Both the position numbers and the translations under genes were made by a program. A model generated the notes under the pieces. It was not told the DNA's origin. It made no database searches and worked only from the letters and a program-made list of their open reading frames with translations. Positions 1 through 8,271 of a stretch of 64,000 nucleotides of DNA are shown in pieces. The first letter of the stretch is position 1. The number at the start of each line of letters is the position of its first letter. Source of the stretch: Siccirubricoccus phaeus (lineage in GTDB: Bacteria; Pseudomonadota; Alphaproteobacteria; Acetobacterales; Acetobacteraceae); NCBI RefSeq assembly GCF_008360935.1, contig NZ_SRXO01000025.1, forward strand, positions 1 to 64,000. Reading direction: 5' to 3'.

Positions 1-87
1 CTCGCCGTCACCCTCAACGCCATCCTCCGCACCCGGAAGCCCTGGAACCCCACGCATTCCAGCCAGAACATGAACACAGCGAAATAA
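1..87 (+). CDS. C-terminal end of a transposase, probably IS110-type (partial)
   Basis: The window opens inside a frame that ends in TAA at 85-87. Only 28 residues are visible, including LNAILRTRKPW, which resembles the extreme C-terminus of IS110/IS116/IS902-type transposases, where an LNAM(L/I)R...PW sequence is common. The catalytic parts (DEDD and Tnp20 domains) lie outside the window, so completeness cannot be judged. IS110 elements usually lack terminal inverted repeats, and none is seen here. The frame runs towards the RNA methyltransferase on the other strand, with a family B repeat between them. The assignment rests on one short motif and is tentative. Confidence 0.4.
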   Translation, partial: LAVTLNAILRTRKPWNPTHSSQNMNTAK

Positions 88-103
88 CCGCCAAGACAGT
101 TGC

Positions 104-249
104 TTTGAACCCTTGAGTCCGGACCCGACGGTCGAGGCGCAAAACGCAAGGTTTCCAAAGGTCCTTCGGCCTTTGGCGGATCGGACGCACTCGTCCGATG
201 CCCGAGGGGGAAGGCGCGCCTTACGGTGCGACGCCTCTCTCGGACTGCT
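104..249. repeat. Intergenic repeat, family B copy 1
   Basis: This stretch between two convergent frames contains short inverted repeats: CAAAGGTCCTTCGGCCTTTG (about 160-176), GGACGCACTCGTCC and a GCGCGCCTTACGGTGCGAC segment. The same building blocks recur around 30756-30820, 35296-35486 and 38837-38876. Its place between convergent 3' ends fits a two-way terminator. That role is inferred, because there is no clear T-tract. Confidence 0.6.
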
Positions 250-1374
250 TCAAGGCAATGCGTTGGTCTGGAACAGGGTGATGCGCAGCCCGCCATGCGG
301 CACGGGCGGGCCAGGCGGCAGGAAGGGCAGGCCGGTGGCCTGGGCCAGGCGCTTCTCGCTGGTCACCAGGCCAACCCGCCAGCCGCTGAAACGCCGCAGC
401 AGAAGCTGGCCGAGCGCCTGGTAGAGCGGCAGCAGCGCCTCCCGCTCCCCGATCCTGCTGCCATAGGGCGGATTGACCATCACCAGCCCTGGTGGCCCCG
501 CCGGCGGCAGGATCTCGCTGATTGTCGCCCGGCGGAATTCCGTCCAGGCCGCCACGCCGGCGCGCTCGGCATTCGCCCGGCTCGCCGCGACGGCGCCGGC
601 GTCGCGGTCGCTGCCATAGCAGCGGGCGGCGGGTTCGCGCTGGCTCTGCACCGCGCGCATCCGCGCCCAGGCCGCCGGGTCGAAGCTCGCCAGATGCTCG
701 AAGGCGAAGTGGCGGGCGCGGCCGGGGTTGAGGCGCGCGGCGATCTCCGCCGCCTCGATGACGAAGGTGCCGGCGCCGCACATCGGGTCCAGCACCGGCT
801 CCCCGCCGGTGAAGCCGCATTGCTGCAGGAAGAGCGAGGCCATGGTCTCGCGCAGCGGCGCGCGGGCGACGGCCTGCTTGTAGCCGCGGCGGTGCAGCAG
901 CTCGCCGGAGGTATCGACGCTGAGCGTGCAGAGATCATGCTCGATCCGCGCTCGGACGAGGATGTCGGCCTCGGGCGAGACGGGGGCGCCGATGGCATCC
1001 CGGATGGCGGCGGCGATCCGCTCCGCCGCGGCGCCGCTGTGGTAGATGCGGGAGGCGGCGCAGCTCGCCTCCACCCGGAAGGGGATGTCCGGGCGCAGGA
1101 TGGCGGCCCAGGGGGTGCGGCGGGCGCGGCCGTATAGCTGCCCGAGATGCTCGGCGCGGAAGGCATCCACCCGCGCCAGCACGCGGCTGGCGCCGCGGAT
1201 CCAGAGATTGGCGCGCCAGACCTCCGGCCAGAAGCCGCGGATGGTGACGCCGCCGGGGACGGCGCGAGGCTGCCGGAAGCCCTTGCCCTGGATTTCGGCG
1301 CGGAGGGTGTCCTCCAGCCCTGGGAGTGTGGCAAGGAAGATTTCGAATTCGGCGGCTTGGGTGGGGGTCTTCAC
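250..1374 (-). CDS. Class I SAM-dependent RNA methyltransferase (THUMP / RlmL-N type)
   Basis: A 374-residue protein predicted to methylate a guanosine N2 in 23S rRNA or a related RNA in the cytoplasm. The N-terminal 150 residues look like a THUMP RNA-binding region. The C-terminal half carries a Rossmann methyltransferase with DPMCGAGTF (SAM-binding loop) and the NPPYG catalytic motif at about residue 301. This is COG0116, equal to the first half of gammaproteobacterial RlmL, so the shorter length is normal. The frame is open back to 1647, but the first 91 codons cross a family A repeat and look non-coding. I therefore place the start at the GTG at 1374. Divergent from treZ. Confidence 0.86.
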   Translation of the reverse strand: MKTPTQAAEFEIFLATLPGLEDTLRAEIQGKGFRQPRAVPGGVTIRGFWPEVWRANLWIRGASRVLARVDAFRAEHLGQLYGRARRTPWAAILRPDIPFRVEASCAASRIYHSGAAAERIAAAIRDAIGAPVSPEADILVRARIEHDLCTLSVDTSGELLHRRGYKQAVARAPLRETMASLFLQQCGFTGGEPVLDPMCGAGTFVIEAAEIAARLNPGRARHFAFEHLASFDPAAWARMRAVQSQREPAARCYGSDRDAGAVAASRANAERAGVAAWTEFRRATISEILPPAGPPGLVMVNPPYGSRIGEREALLPLYQALGQLLLRRFSGWRVGLVTSEKRLAQATGLPFLPPGPPVPHGGLRITLFQTNALP

Positions 1375-1454
1375 CCCGGTCAATTGGCTGGCGGCGGGGG
1401 TGAAGGCCAGGGGCGTTGGGCCTGGCGGGGCGACGCAGCGCTCGAAATGGGACG

Positions 1455-1575
1455 GCAGGTTCAACCCTCGGGTCCAGATTCGGACCGGGGTCCGGGGCCA
1501 GGTCCTGGCCCCGGCGGGGTCCAGGGGCGGCGCCCCTGGTCGGGGTCCGGGGGCAAAGCCCCCGATCTCCCCTTC
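1455..1575. repeat. Intergenic repeat, family A copy 1
   Basis: A chain of GC-rich hairpins starting at TCGGGTCCAGATTCGGACC and followed by GGCCAGGTCCTGGCC, CCAGGGGCGGCGCCCCTGG and GGGGGCAAAGCCCCC. The same modules, in the same order, recur at 6236, 12333 (reversed), 19296 (reversed), 20738, 53546 and 60421. This copy lies between two divergent genes, so it cannot serve only as a terminator. Antisense reading frames through it are shadows. Confidence 0.8.
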
Positions 1576-1655
1576 ATTCTCATCCCCGTTTTTCCCCAGG
1601 TCGCGGAACGGAAGCCAGGCTGCGCGGTTGACCCGGCGACGGAGCATCCCCCCGC

Positions 1656-3470
1656 ATGTCGCACCCCGTTGCCCAGCCCCTGTGCCGCGCCCACCGCATG
1701 CCCTTCGGCGCCGAATTGCGCGCCGAGGGCGTATGCTTCCGCCTCTGGGCCCCGTCCCATGAGGCGGTGGGGGTGGAATTGGACTGCGCCACCGCCCCCC
1801 TGCCGATGCGCCATGCCGGCGCCGGCTGGCATGAATTGCTGACCGATCTGGCCGGCCCCGGCACCCGCTACCGCTTCGTGCTGCCGGATGGGCTGCGCGT
1901 GCCGGACCCGGCCTCCCGTTTCCAGCCGGAGGATGTGCACGGCCCGAGCGAGGTGGTGGACCCCGCCGCCTATCTCTGGACGGATGCCGGCTGGCGCGGC
2001 CGCCCCTGGGAGGAGGCGGTGCTTTATGAGCTGCATGTCGGCGCCTTCACCCCCGAAGGGAGCTTCCGCGCCGCGATCGGCAAGCTGGACCACCTGGTGG
2101 CGCTCGGCATCACCGCCATCGAGATCATGCCCGTGGCCGAATTCCCCGGCGCAAGGGGCTGGGGCTATGACGGCGTGCTGCCCTTCGCGCCGGATGCCAG
2201 CTATGGCCGGCCGGAGGATCTGAAGGCGCTGGTCGATGCCGCGCACGCCCGCGGGCTGATGGTGCTGCTGGACGTCGTGCACAACCATTTCGGGCCAGAG
2301 GGGAATTACCTCTGGTCCGTCGCACCGGAATTCTTCACCGAACGCCACCACACGCCCTGGGGCGCCGCGATCAATTTCGACGGCCCGGGCAGCGAGACAG
2401 TGCGCGAATTCTTCCTGCACAACGCGCTCTACTGGGTGGAGGAATTCCATCTGGACGGGCTGCGGCTGGATGCGGTGCACGCCATGCTGGATGACAGCCC
2501 GCGCCACATCCTGCAGGAGCTGGCCGAGCGGCTGCGCGCCGCAGCGCCGGAACGCGAGATCCATCTGGTGCTGGAGAATGAGCATAACGAGGCGCGCCGC
2601 CTGCGGCGCGACGCCGCCGGCCGGCCGCTGCAGCACACGGCGCAGTGGAACGACGACCTGCACCATGTGCTGCATGTCGCGGCCACCGGCGAATCCAGCG
2701 GTTACTACGCGGAATATCTGGGGGATACGCGGAAGCTCGGCCGCGCCCTGGCGGAGGGCTTCGCCTTCCAGGGCGAGGACATGCCCTATCGCGGCCATCC
2801 CCGCGGCGAGCCTAGCGCCGGGCTGCCGCCCGCTGCCTTCATCGGTTTCATCCAGAATCACGACCAGATCGGCAACCGCGCCTTCGGGGAGAGGCTCGGC
2901 GCGCTGACCTCGCCGGCGGCGCTGCGGGCCATCGCCGCCACCTACCTGCTGCTGCCGCAAGTGCCGATGCTGTTCATGGGCGAGGAATGGGCGGCACCGC
3001 AGCCCTTCCCCTTCTTCTGCGACCTTGGCCCCGACCTGGCGGAGGCGGTGCGGGAGGGGCGGCGCGCGGAATTCGCCCGCTTCCCGGAATTCGCCGACCC
3101 CGCCCGCCGCGCCCGCATCCCCGACCCGATGGCGGAGGCCACCTTCCAGAGCGCGAAATTGCGCTGGGAGCAGGCGGAGCAGGCGCCGCATGCCGAATGG
3201 CTGGGTTGGTATCGCCGCGTGCTGGCGGTGCGGCAGGCGGAGATCGTCCCGCGCCTGCCCGGCATCCGGCATGGCGGGGCGTTCGAGGTGCTGGGCGAAT
3301 CGGCCGTCACGGTGCGCTGGGACGGCGGGAAGGATGTGCTGCACCTTGCCGCCAACCTCTCGCCGCGGCCGCTGGACGTCGCGCTGCCGCCGGGGCGGGT
3401 GCTGTGGCAGGAGGGTGAGCCGGGCGGAGCCTGGTTCCTCCGCTGGTCCGTCGTGGAGGCAGCGGCGTGA
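1656..3470 (+). CDS. treZ: Malto-oligosyltrehalose trehalohydrolase
   Basis: Releases trehalose from the end of maltooligosyl-trehalose made by TreY. The 604 residues match the family. An N-terminal beta-sandwich of about 100 residues comes first, then a GH13 barrel with the four conserved regions: DVVHNHF (about 206-212), GLRLDAVHA with nucleophile D272, the acid/base E307 in LVLENEH, and QNHDQIGNR with H402/D403. The ATG at 1656 is used; an internal ATG at 1698 would also leave the domain intact. The stop overlaps the treY start by 4 bp, so the two are translationally coupled. No treX or other glycogen gene is visible in the window. Confidence 0.95.
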   Translation: MSHPVAQPLCRAHRMPFGAELRAEGVCFRLWAPSHEAVGVELDCATAPLPMRHAGAGWHELLTDLAGPGTRYRFVLPDGLRVPDPASRFQPEDVHGPSEVVDPAAYLWTDAGWRGRPWEEAVLYELHVGAFTPEGSFRAAIGKLDHLVALGITAIEIMPVAEFPGARGWGYDGVLPFAPDASYGRPEDLKALVDAAHARGLMVLLDVVHNHFGPEGNYLWSVAPEFFTERHHTPWGAAINFDGPGSETVREFFLHNALYWVEEFHLDGLRLDAVHAMLDDSPRHILQELAERLRAAAPEREIHLVLENEHNEARRLRRDAAGRPLQHTAQWNDDLHHVLHVAATGESSGYYAEYLGDTRKLGRALAEGFAFQGEDMPYRGHPRGEPSAGLPPAAFIGFIQNHDQIGNRAFGERLGALTSPAALRAIAATYLLLPQVPMLFMGEEWAAPQPFPFFCDLGPDLAEAVREGRRAEFARFPEFADPARRARIPDPMAEATFQSAKLRWEQAEQAPHAEWLGWYRRVLAVRQAEIVPRLPGIRHGGAFEVLGESAVTVRWDGGKDVLHLAANLSPRPLDVALPPGRVLWQEGEPGGAWFLRWSVVEAAA

Positions 3471-6235
3471 GCGAGGCGGCGCCGCCGCGCGCCACCTACC
3501 GCCTGCAATTCCATGCCGGCTTCGGCTTCCGCGAGGCCGCCGCGCTGGCGCCCTATCTCGCCAGGCTCGGCATCAGCCATGTCTATGCCTCGCCCTGGCT
3601 GAAGGCGCGGCCCGGCAGCCTGCATGGCTACGACATCGTGGACCACGCCGCGCTGAATCCGGAGCTGGGGACGGAAGCCGAATTCCGCGCCATGTGCGCC
3701 GCCTTCCGCACGCATGGGCTGGGCCAGATCCTGGATTTCGTGCCCAACCACATGGGCGTCGGCGGCGCCGACAACCCGTGGTGGCTGGACGTGCTGGAAT
3801 GGGGCGTGGACTCCGCCTATGCGGGCTGGTTCGACATCGACTGGGACCCGGACCGCCGCTACCTGGCCGGCAAGCTGCTGGTGCCCTTCCTCGGCGACCA
3901 GTATGGCGTGGTGCTGGAAGCCGGGGAGCTGGAACTGCGCTTCGACGCCGAGGAGGGCGGCTTCGCCATCTGGGCCTATGGCACGCACAAGCTGCCCATC
4001 TGCCCGCTGCACTATGCCCGCATCCTGGGCGATGCCCACCCGGCGCTGGAAAGGCTGGGCGACGCCTTCTCCGGCCTGCCGGACTGGCGCCCGCACGTGG
4101 CGCAGCGGGCGCGGGAGCTGAAGGCGGAACTCGCCGCGCTGGCCCGCGAGGATTCCTCGGTGCGGCAGGCCGTGCAGCAGGCGGTGGACCGGCTGAACGG
4201 CGAGAAGGATCTGTTCGAAAGCTGGCGCGCCCTGGATGCGCTGATCCAGGACCAGCACTGGCGCGCCGCGCATTTCCGCGTCGCGGCGGACGACATCAAC
4301 TACCGCCGCTTCTTCAACGTGAACGAGCTGGCCGGCGTGCGCATGGAGCTGCCGGAGCTGTTCGACCACGCCCATGCGCTGATCTTCGCCCTGCTGGAAG
4401 ACGGCACGCTGGACGGGCTGCGCATCGACCATGTGGACGGTCTGCTGGACCCGAAGGGCTATCTGACGCGGCTGCGGGAGAAGGCGCCGCGCCCCTTCTA
4501 CCTGCTGGTAGAGAAGATTCTCGCGCGGCACGAATCGCTGCGCGAGGACTGGCCGGTGGAGGGCACCACCGGCTATGAGTTCACCAACCTCGTGCTGGGC
4601 GTGCTGCTGGACCAGGCGGGCGAGGAAGGGCTGACCCGCGCCTATGCCGATTTCACCGGCCCGGTCCCGCCCTTCGAGGAGGTGGTGCGCGACTGCAAGC
4701 TGCGCATCATGGCGAACGAGATGGCCAGCGAGCTGAACGTGCTGGCCCGCGATGCCGGGCGCATCGCAAGGCAGAACCCGAAGACGGCGGATTTCACCCG
4801 CAACCTGCTGGGCCGCGCGCTGCGCGCCATCATCGCCGCCTTTCCGGTCTACCGCACCTATGTGGACGGCAACGGCACGCCGGCCGAGGCGGATCGCCGC
4901 GACCTGGACTGGGCGGTGGCCTGGGCGCGGCGGAGCGAGCCGGACCTCGACCCCAGCACCTTCGACTTCCTGCACCGGCTGCTGTCCACCGAGCTGGTGG
5001 CGGCGCCGCGCAGCGGCTTCAGCCGCCATGTCGTCACCCGCTTCGCCATGCGGGTGCAGCAATACAGTGGCCCGGTGATGGCGAAGGGGCTGGAGGACAC
5101 CGCCTTCTACCGCTGGAACCGGCTGGTGGCGCTGAACGAGGTCGGCGGCCACCCGGATGTGTTCGGCGTACCGCTGGCCGGCTTCCACCGCGCCAATGCG
5201 GCGCGGGCGAAGCGCTGGCCGCAGGCGATGCTCACCACCTCCACCCACGACACCAAGCGCGGCGAGGATGTGCGGGCGCGGCTGGCGGTGCTGGCGGAGA
5301 TGCCGGAGGAATGGGCCCGCCAGGTGCATGGCTGGAGCCGCATCCTGCGCGCCCGTCGCGGCGATGTGGAAGGCACCGCGCCGCCCGACCGCAACGATGA
5401 ATACCTGTTCTACCAGCTCCTGCTCGGCGCCTGGCCGGCGGAGTTGACGGAAGCGCCGCCGGAGCCCGCCGCGATCGCCGATTTCGCGGCGCGGCTGGAA
5501 GGGGCGATGCGCAAATCGGTGCGCGAGGCGAAGCTCCGCTCCTCCTGGGCCGCGCCCGATACGGCTTACGAGGACGCGCTGCTGGGCTTCGTGCGGGATG
5601 CGCTCTCGCCCGACGCGTCCTCCGCCTTCCTCGATGCTTTCCTGCCCTTCCAGGCGCGCGTCGCGCGGCTGGGCGTGGACAACAGCCTGGTGCAGACGGC
5701 GCTGAAGCTGACCGTGCCCGGCATGCCGGATCTCTACCAGGGGGCGGAGCTGTGGGAGCTGAGCCTGGTGGATCCGGACAATCGCCGCCCGGTGGATTTT
5801 TCCGCGCGGGCGCGGTTGCTGGCCGAGGTGGAGGCGGCGCTGGAAGGGGACCGCCGCGCCGCGCTGCGGCAGATGCGGGAGAATTGGCGCGACGGCCGCA
5901 TCAAGCTGGCGGTGACGGCGACGCTGCTGGCGCATCGGCGGGCGGCGCCGGCGCTGTATGCGGCGGGCGACTACCAGCCGGTGACGGCGGAAGGCGAGGC
6001 GGGCGAGCAGCTCTGCACCTTCCTCCGCTGCCATGGCGAGGCGGCGCTGCTGGTGGCGGTGCGCCGCTTCCCGGCGCGGGAGGTGGGGGAGCTGCGGCTG
6101 ACTCCGCCCCTGGCGGCCGCGCGGTGGCGGGACCTGATCAGCGGCGCCGTGCTGGAAGGGGAGGTGCTGAACCTCTCTGCGCTGCTGGGCGAGCTGCCGG
6201 TGGCGGCGCTGGTGCCGGAGAGTCCGGCTGGTTGA
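3467..6235 (+). CDS. treY: Maltooligosyl trehalose synthase
   Basis: Converts the reducing-end alpha-1,4 bond of maltodextrins to the alpha,alpha-1,1 bond of trehalose; TreZ then frees the disaccharide. At 922 residues it has normal family length. It shows the N-terminal TYRLQFHAGFGF typical of TreY, DFVPNHMG (region I, about 90-97), LRIDHVDGL with nucleophile D321, a catalytic Glu in LLVEKIL, and STHDTKRGEDVRAR (region IV). The start is GTG within a GTGA overlap with treZ. Together the two genes give a cytoplasmic route from alpha-glucan to trehalose, usually linked to osmotic or desiccation stress. Confidence 0.95.
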   Translation: MSEAAPPRATYRLQFHAGFGFREAAALAPYLARLGISHVYASPWLKARPGSLHGYDIVDHAALNPELGTEAEFRAMCAAFRTHGLGQILDFVPNHMGVGGADNPWWLDVLEWGVDSAYAGWFDIDWDPDRRYLAGKLLVPFLGDQYGVVLEAGELELRFDAEEGGFAIWAYGTHKLPICPLHYARILGDAHPALERLGDAFSGLPDWRPHVAQRARELKAELAALAREDSSVRQAVQQAVDRLNGEKDLFESWRALDALIQDQHWRAAHFRVAADDINYRRFFNVNELAGVRMELPELFDHAHALIFALLEDGTLDGLRIDHVDGLLDPKGYLTRLREKAPRPFYLLVEKILARHESLREDWPVEGTTGYEFTNLVLGVLLDQAGEEGLTRAYADFTGPVPPFEEVVRDCKLRIMANEMASELNVLARDAGRIARQNPKTADFTRNLLGRALRAIIAAFPVYRTYVDGNGTPAEADRRDLDWAVAWARRSEPDLDPSTFDFLHRLLSTELVAAPRSGFSRHVVTRFAMRVQQYSGPVMAKGLEDTAFYRWNRLVALNEVGGHPDVFGVPLAGFHRANAARAKRWPQAMLTTSTHDTKRGEDVRARLAVLAEMPEEWARQVHGWSRILRARRGDVEGTAPPDRNDEYLFYQLLLGAWPAELTEAPPEPAAIADFAARLEGAMRKSVREAKLRSSWAAPDTAYEDALLGFVRDALSPDASSAFLDAFLPFQARVARLGVDNSLVQTALKLTVPGMPDLYQGAELWELSLVDPDNRRPVDFSARARLLAEVEAALEGDRRAALRQMRENWRDGRIKLAVTATLLAHRRAAPALYAAGDYQPVTAEGEAGEQLCTFLRCHGEAALLVAVRRFPAREVGELRLTPPLAAARWRDLISGAVLEGEVLNLSALLGELPVAALVPESPAG

Positions 6236-6332
6236 ACCGTCGGGTCCGGATTCCCACCGGGGTCCGGGGGTGGTCCACCCTCCAGGGGCAGAGCTCCTGG
6301 CGGGGTTCGGGGGCAAAGCCCCATCAATCCAC
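6236..6332. repeat. Intergenic repeat, family A copy 2
   Basis: Begins right after the treY stop with CGTCGGGTCCGGATTCCCACC, then GGGGGTGGTCCACCCTCC, CCAGGGGCAGAGCTCCTGG and GGGGGCAAAGCCCC. The module order is the same as at 1455 and 60421. It sits at the 3' end of the treZ-treY operon, where its hairpins could end transcription. Confidence 0.75.
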
Positions 6333-6399
6333 CGCGGCGCAGGCAACCCGGCCGGCCTTCCTGGCTTGCCACCCCTGTCACTTGGTGGAGACAAGGCAG

Positions 6400-6948
6400 A
6401 TGCGTCCCATACCCAGCCTGTTCCTGGCAGCATCGCTCGGCCTCGCGGCCTGCAGCGGCCAGGGCAGCCCCTCCCTCTCGTCCGCCGACAACAACTTCCT
6501 CATGCAGGCCGCCTCGGGCGGGGCCGGGGAAGTGGCGCTGGGCCAGATGGCGCAGCGCTACTCCAGCAACCCGGCCATCCAGCAATTCGCCGCGCAGATG
6601 GAACGCGACCACAGTGCGGTGAATGAGCAGCTCCTGGCCCTGGCGCGCAGCAAGGGCGTGACGCCCCCCACCGCGCTCGATCCGGGAAGGGTGAACGCCA
6701 ACCGGCAGCTCGCACAGCTCTCCGGCCCCGCCTTCGACCAGCAATACATGTTGCAGCAGGTGCAGGACCATCAATTGCAGGCGGCGCTGTACCAGCAGCA
6801 GGCGCTGAACGGCATGGATCCGGACGTGAAGGCCTTCGCCACCCGATACCTGCCGGTGATCCAGGCGCATGGCCAGTCCGCCCAGCGCATCCTGGAGTCG
6901 GTCTCCCTCCCGGCCCCGGCGCCGGTAGCGCCCATGGACAGGCGCTGA
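6400..6948 (+). CDS. DUF4142 domain lipoprotein
   Basis: A 182-residue predicted envelope lipoprotein of unknown function. The N-terminus MRPIPSLFLAASLGLAAC is a lipoprotein signal with lipobox LAAC and Cys18. The rest is a DUF4142-type helical bundle: AADNNFLMQAASGG-like start, ALGQMAQRYSSNPAIQQFA, then a Gln-rich helix with HQLQAALYQQQ. DUF4142 proteins are often stress-linked (osmotic, stationary phase) in alphaproteobacteria; that is family knowledge. The neighbouring trehalose operon is consistent with a stress role but does not prove it. The ATG at 6400 follows a GGTGGAGAC stretch. A strong hairpin follows the stop. Confidence 0.8.
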   Translation: MRPIPSLFLAASLGLAACSGQGSPSLSSADNNFLMQAASGGAGEVALGQMAQRYSSNPAIQQFAAQMERDHSAVNEQLLALARSKGVTPPTALDPGRVNANRQLAQLSGPAFDQQYMLQQVQDHQLQAALYQQQALNGMDPDVKAFATRYLPVIQAHGQSAQRILESVSLPAPAPVAPMDRR

Positions 6949-6950
6949 GC

Positions 6951-6983
6951 CGGCGGGGGGGCGCCCGGCGCCCCCCCCGCCCC
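6951..6983 (+). terminator. GC hairpin after the DUF4142 gene
   Basis: GGCGGGGGGGCGCC and its complement GCGCCCCCCCCGCC flank a short CGG loop directly after the TGA at 6946-6948. It is a strong stem in the expected position for an intrinsic terminator, though the T-tract is missing, which is common at this GC content. Confidence 0.5.
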
Positions 6984-6985
6984 TT

Positions 6986-7308
6986 GGAGCATTTTCAGGC
7001 CGGCGGACTCGCCGGACGACTCGGAAAATGCGACCGGATAATGGGCCAGGGCAGCCGCCGATCTGACGGATCACGTCGTGATCCGTCAGATCGGAGATAA
7101 GCTGCTCCCGACATTATATTTTCCGGAGCAGGAAATCCGATCGGGTGATTCCACCTGATCGGATATTGCGCTGGTGTCCCGATTCCGCAGTCCTGCGGAC
7201 TTCGTTCTCGGGCCACCAGCTTGTGTTTCCAGTGGGCCTGCTCGTCCGCTGCGTTCGCCGGAAATCCAGCGGACTGCGCGGGCAGGACCTCAACCGATCA
7301 CGCTCTAG
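6986..7308. repeat. Array of five palindromic elements between two lipoprotein genes
   Basis: This gene-free stretch is almost wholly palindromic. Element 1 (6986-7032) has ends GCATTTTC / GAAAATGC. Element 2 (7058-7094) is a perfect inverted repeat with 18-bp arms and a single base between them. Element 3 (about 7125-7165) has AATCCGATC / TGATCGGAT arms. Element 4 (7173-7288) is a family C copy. Element 5 (7289-7308) is only the right end of family D, CTCAACCGATCACGCTCTAG. The D end supplies the TAG stop codon of the minus-strand gene that ends at 7305. Confidence 0.75.
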
Positions 7309-7463
7309 TCTATCGCATCCCCCACCGCATGGATCGGCGCCCCGACGGGCTTGCCGACCACCGGCACCACGGAGACGACATCCCCCGTCACCCGGAAGGG
7401 CAGCGCCACCAGGCCGCAGCCGGTGAGGCCGAGCAGCAGGGGCAGCAGAAGCAGCAGCCGCAT
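7305..7463 (-). CDS. Small DUF6726-like lipoprotein
   Basis: A 52-residue protein starting [16 protein letters not shown], a clear lipoprotein signal with lipobox LTGC. The mature part has alternating hydrophobic and small residues ([24 protein letters not shown]). It resembles short alphaproteobacterial lipoproteins annotated as DUF6726, but I cannot verify the family. The frame is open to 7490; the ATG at 7463 is chosen because a consensus AGGAGG lies 8-9 bases upstream, giving a proper signal peptide. Its stop codon lies in the end of a family D repeat. It lies downstream of the ybbA-like gene on the same strand, 33 bp away. Confidence 0.6.
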   Translation of the reverse strand: MRLLLLLPLLLGLTGCGLVALPFRVTGDVVSVVPVVGKPVGAPIHAVGDAID

Positions 7464-7496
7464 GGGTCGGATCCTCCTCGCCAGCCCCAACGCGGC

Positions 7497-8216
7497 TCAG
7501 CCGGAGACGATCCGTCCATCCTCCATCCGCAGCACCCGGCCGCAGCGCGCCGCCAGGGCGGCGTCATGGGTGATGAGCAGCAGGGTGGTGCCCAGCCTCT
7601 CCCGCAGCCCGAAGAGCAGGGACATCACCTCCTCGCCCGTCGCGCCGTCCAGATTGCCGGTCGGCTCATCGGCCAGCAGCAGCGGCGGCTCCGCCACCAC
7701 CGCCCTGGCCAGGGCGACGCGCTGCTGCTCCCCGCCGGAAAGCTGGCCGGGGTAATGCCCCAGCCGGTGGCCCAGCCCCACCGAACCCAGCGCCGCCTCG
7801 GCTCGTTCGAAAGCGTCCCGCCGCCCGGCGAATTCCAGCGGCACCGCGACGTTCTCCAGTGCCGTCATGGTCGGCACCAGATGGAAGGCCTGAAAGACGA
7901 TGCCGAGATGCGTCCGCCGGAACCGCGCCAGGGCGTCCTCGTCCAGCCGCGCCAGCTCCTGCCCCGCCACCACCAGGGTCCCGCCGCTCGGCCGTTCCAG
8001 CCCGGCCAGCAGCATGAGCAGGGAGGTCTTGCCGGAGCCGGAGCGGCCGACCAGCCCCACCGCCTCGCCCCGGCCGATCTCCAGATCGATCCCGCGGAGG
8101 ATGTTGACCTCGCCGGCCGCCCCCGCCACCTTGAAGGTCAGGTCCCGGGCGGCGATCAGCGATTCGCCGGATCGGCCTTCGGCCGGGGATCGGAGGTGGC
8201 TCGCGATGGTGTCCAT
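7497..8216 (-). CDS. ybbA: ABC transporter ATP-binding protein, YbbA/LolD type
   Basis: A 239-residue cytoplasmic ATPase of the MacB/LolD/YbbA family. Walker A is GRSGSGKTS, the Q-loop FQAFHLVP, the signature LSGGEQQR, Walker [13 protein letters not shown], and the switch His is in LLITHD. Such ATPases power FtsX-like permeases that extract lipoproteins or lipids. It is divergent from the TesA-like esterase, the same layout as E. coli tesA-ybbA-ybbP. The expected large YbbP permease is not downstream; a tiny lipoprotein gene and repeats follow instead, so the partner must be elsewhere or lost. The start codon nearly abuts the esterase start region. Confidence 0.88.
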   Translation of the reverse strand: MDTIASHLRSPAEGRSGESLIAARDLTFKVAGAAGEVNILRGIDLEIGRGEAVGLVGRSGSGKTSLLMLLAGLERPSGGTLVVAGQELARLDEDALARFRRTHLGIVFQAFHLVPTMTALENVAVPLEFAGRRDAFERAEAALGSVGLGHRLGHYPGQLSGGEQQRVALARAVVAEPPLLLADEPTGNLDGATGEEVMSLLFGLRERLGTTLLLITHDAALAARCGRVLRMEDGRIVSG

Positions 8217-8271
8217 GGGGCTCCGGGATGCCGCGCTGCTGAGGGTCGGGGCCAGCCGGCCCGGCCCCTAC

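Noticed and set aside
113-424. 103-codon frame near the left edge
   Set aside because: It runs through the family B repeat into the antisense of the RNA methyltransferase; no family resemblance and no start signal.
1375-1647. 91-codon N-terminal extension of the RNA methyltransferase
   Set aside because: The extension is encoded by a family A repeat and lies before the normal family N-terminus. The GTG at 1374 fits better.
1656-6235. A complete TreX-TreY-TreZ trehalose operon
   Set aside because: Only treZ and treY are present. No glycogen-debranching gene lies on either side, so the third step must be elsewhere.
2942-6433. A 1163-codon open frame on the minus strand across treY
   Set aside because: It is antisense to treY, whose motifs and codon bias are clear. 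At this GC content, long shadow frames are expected. It is His/Arg/Gln-rich without any domain.
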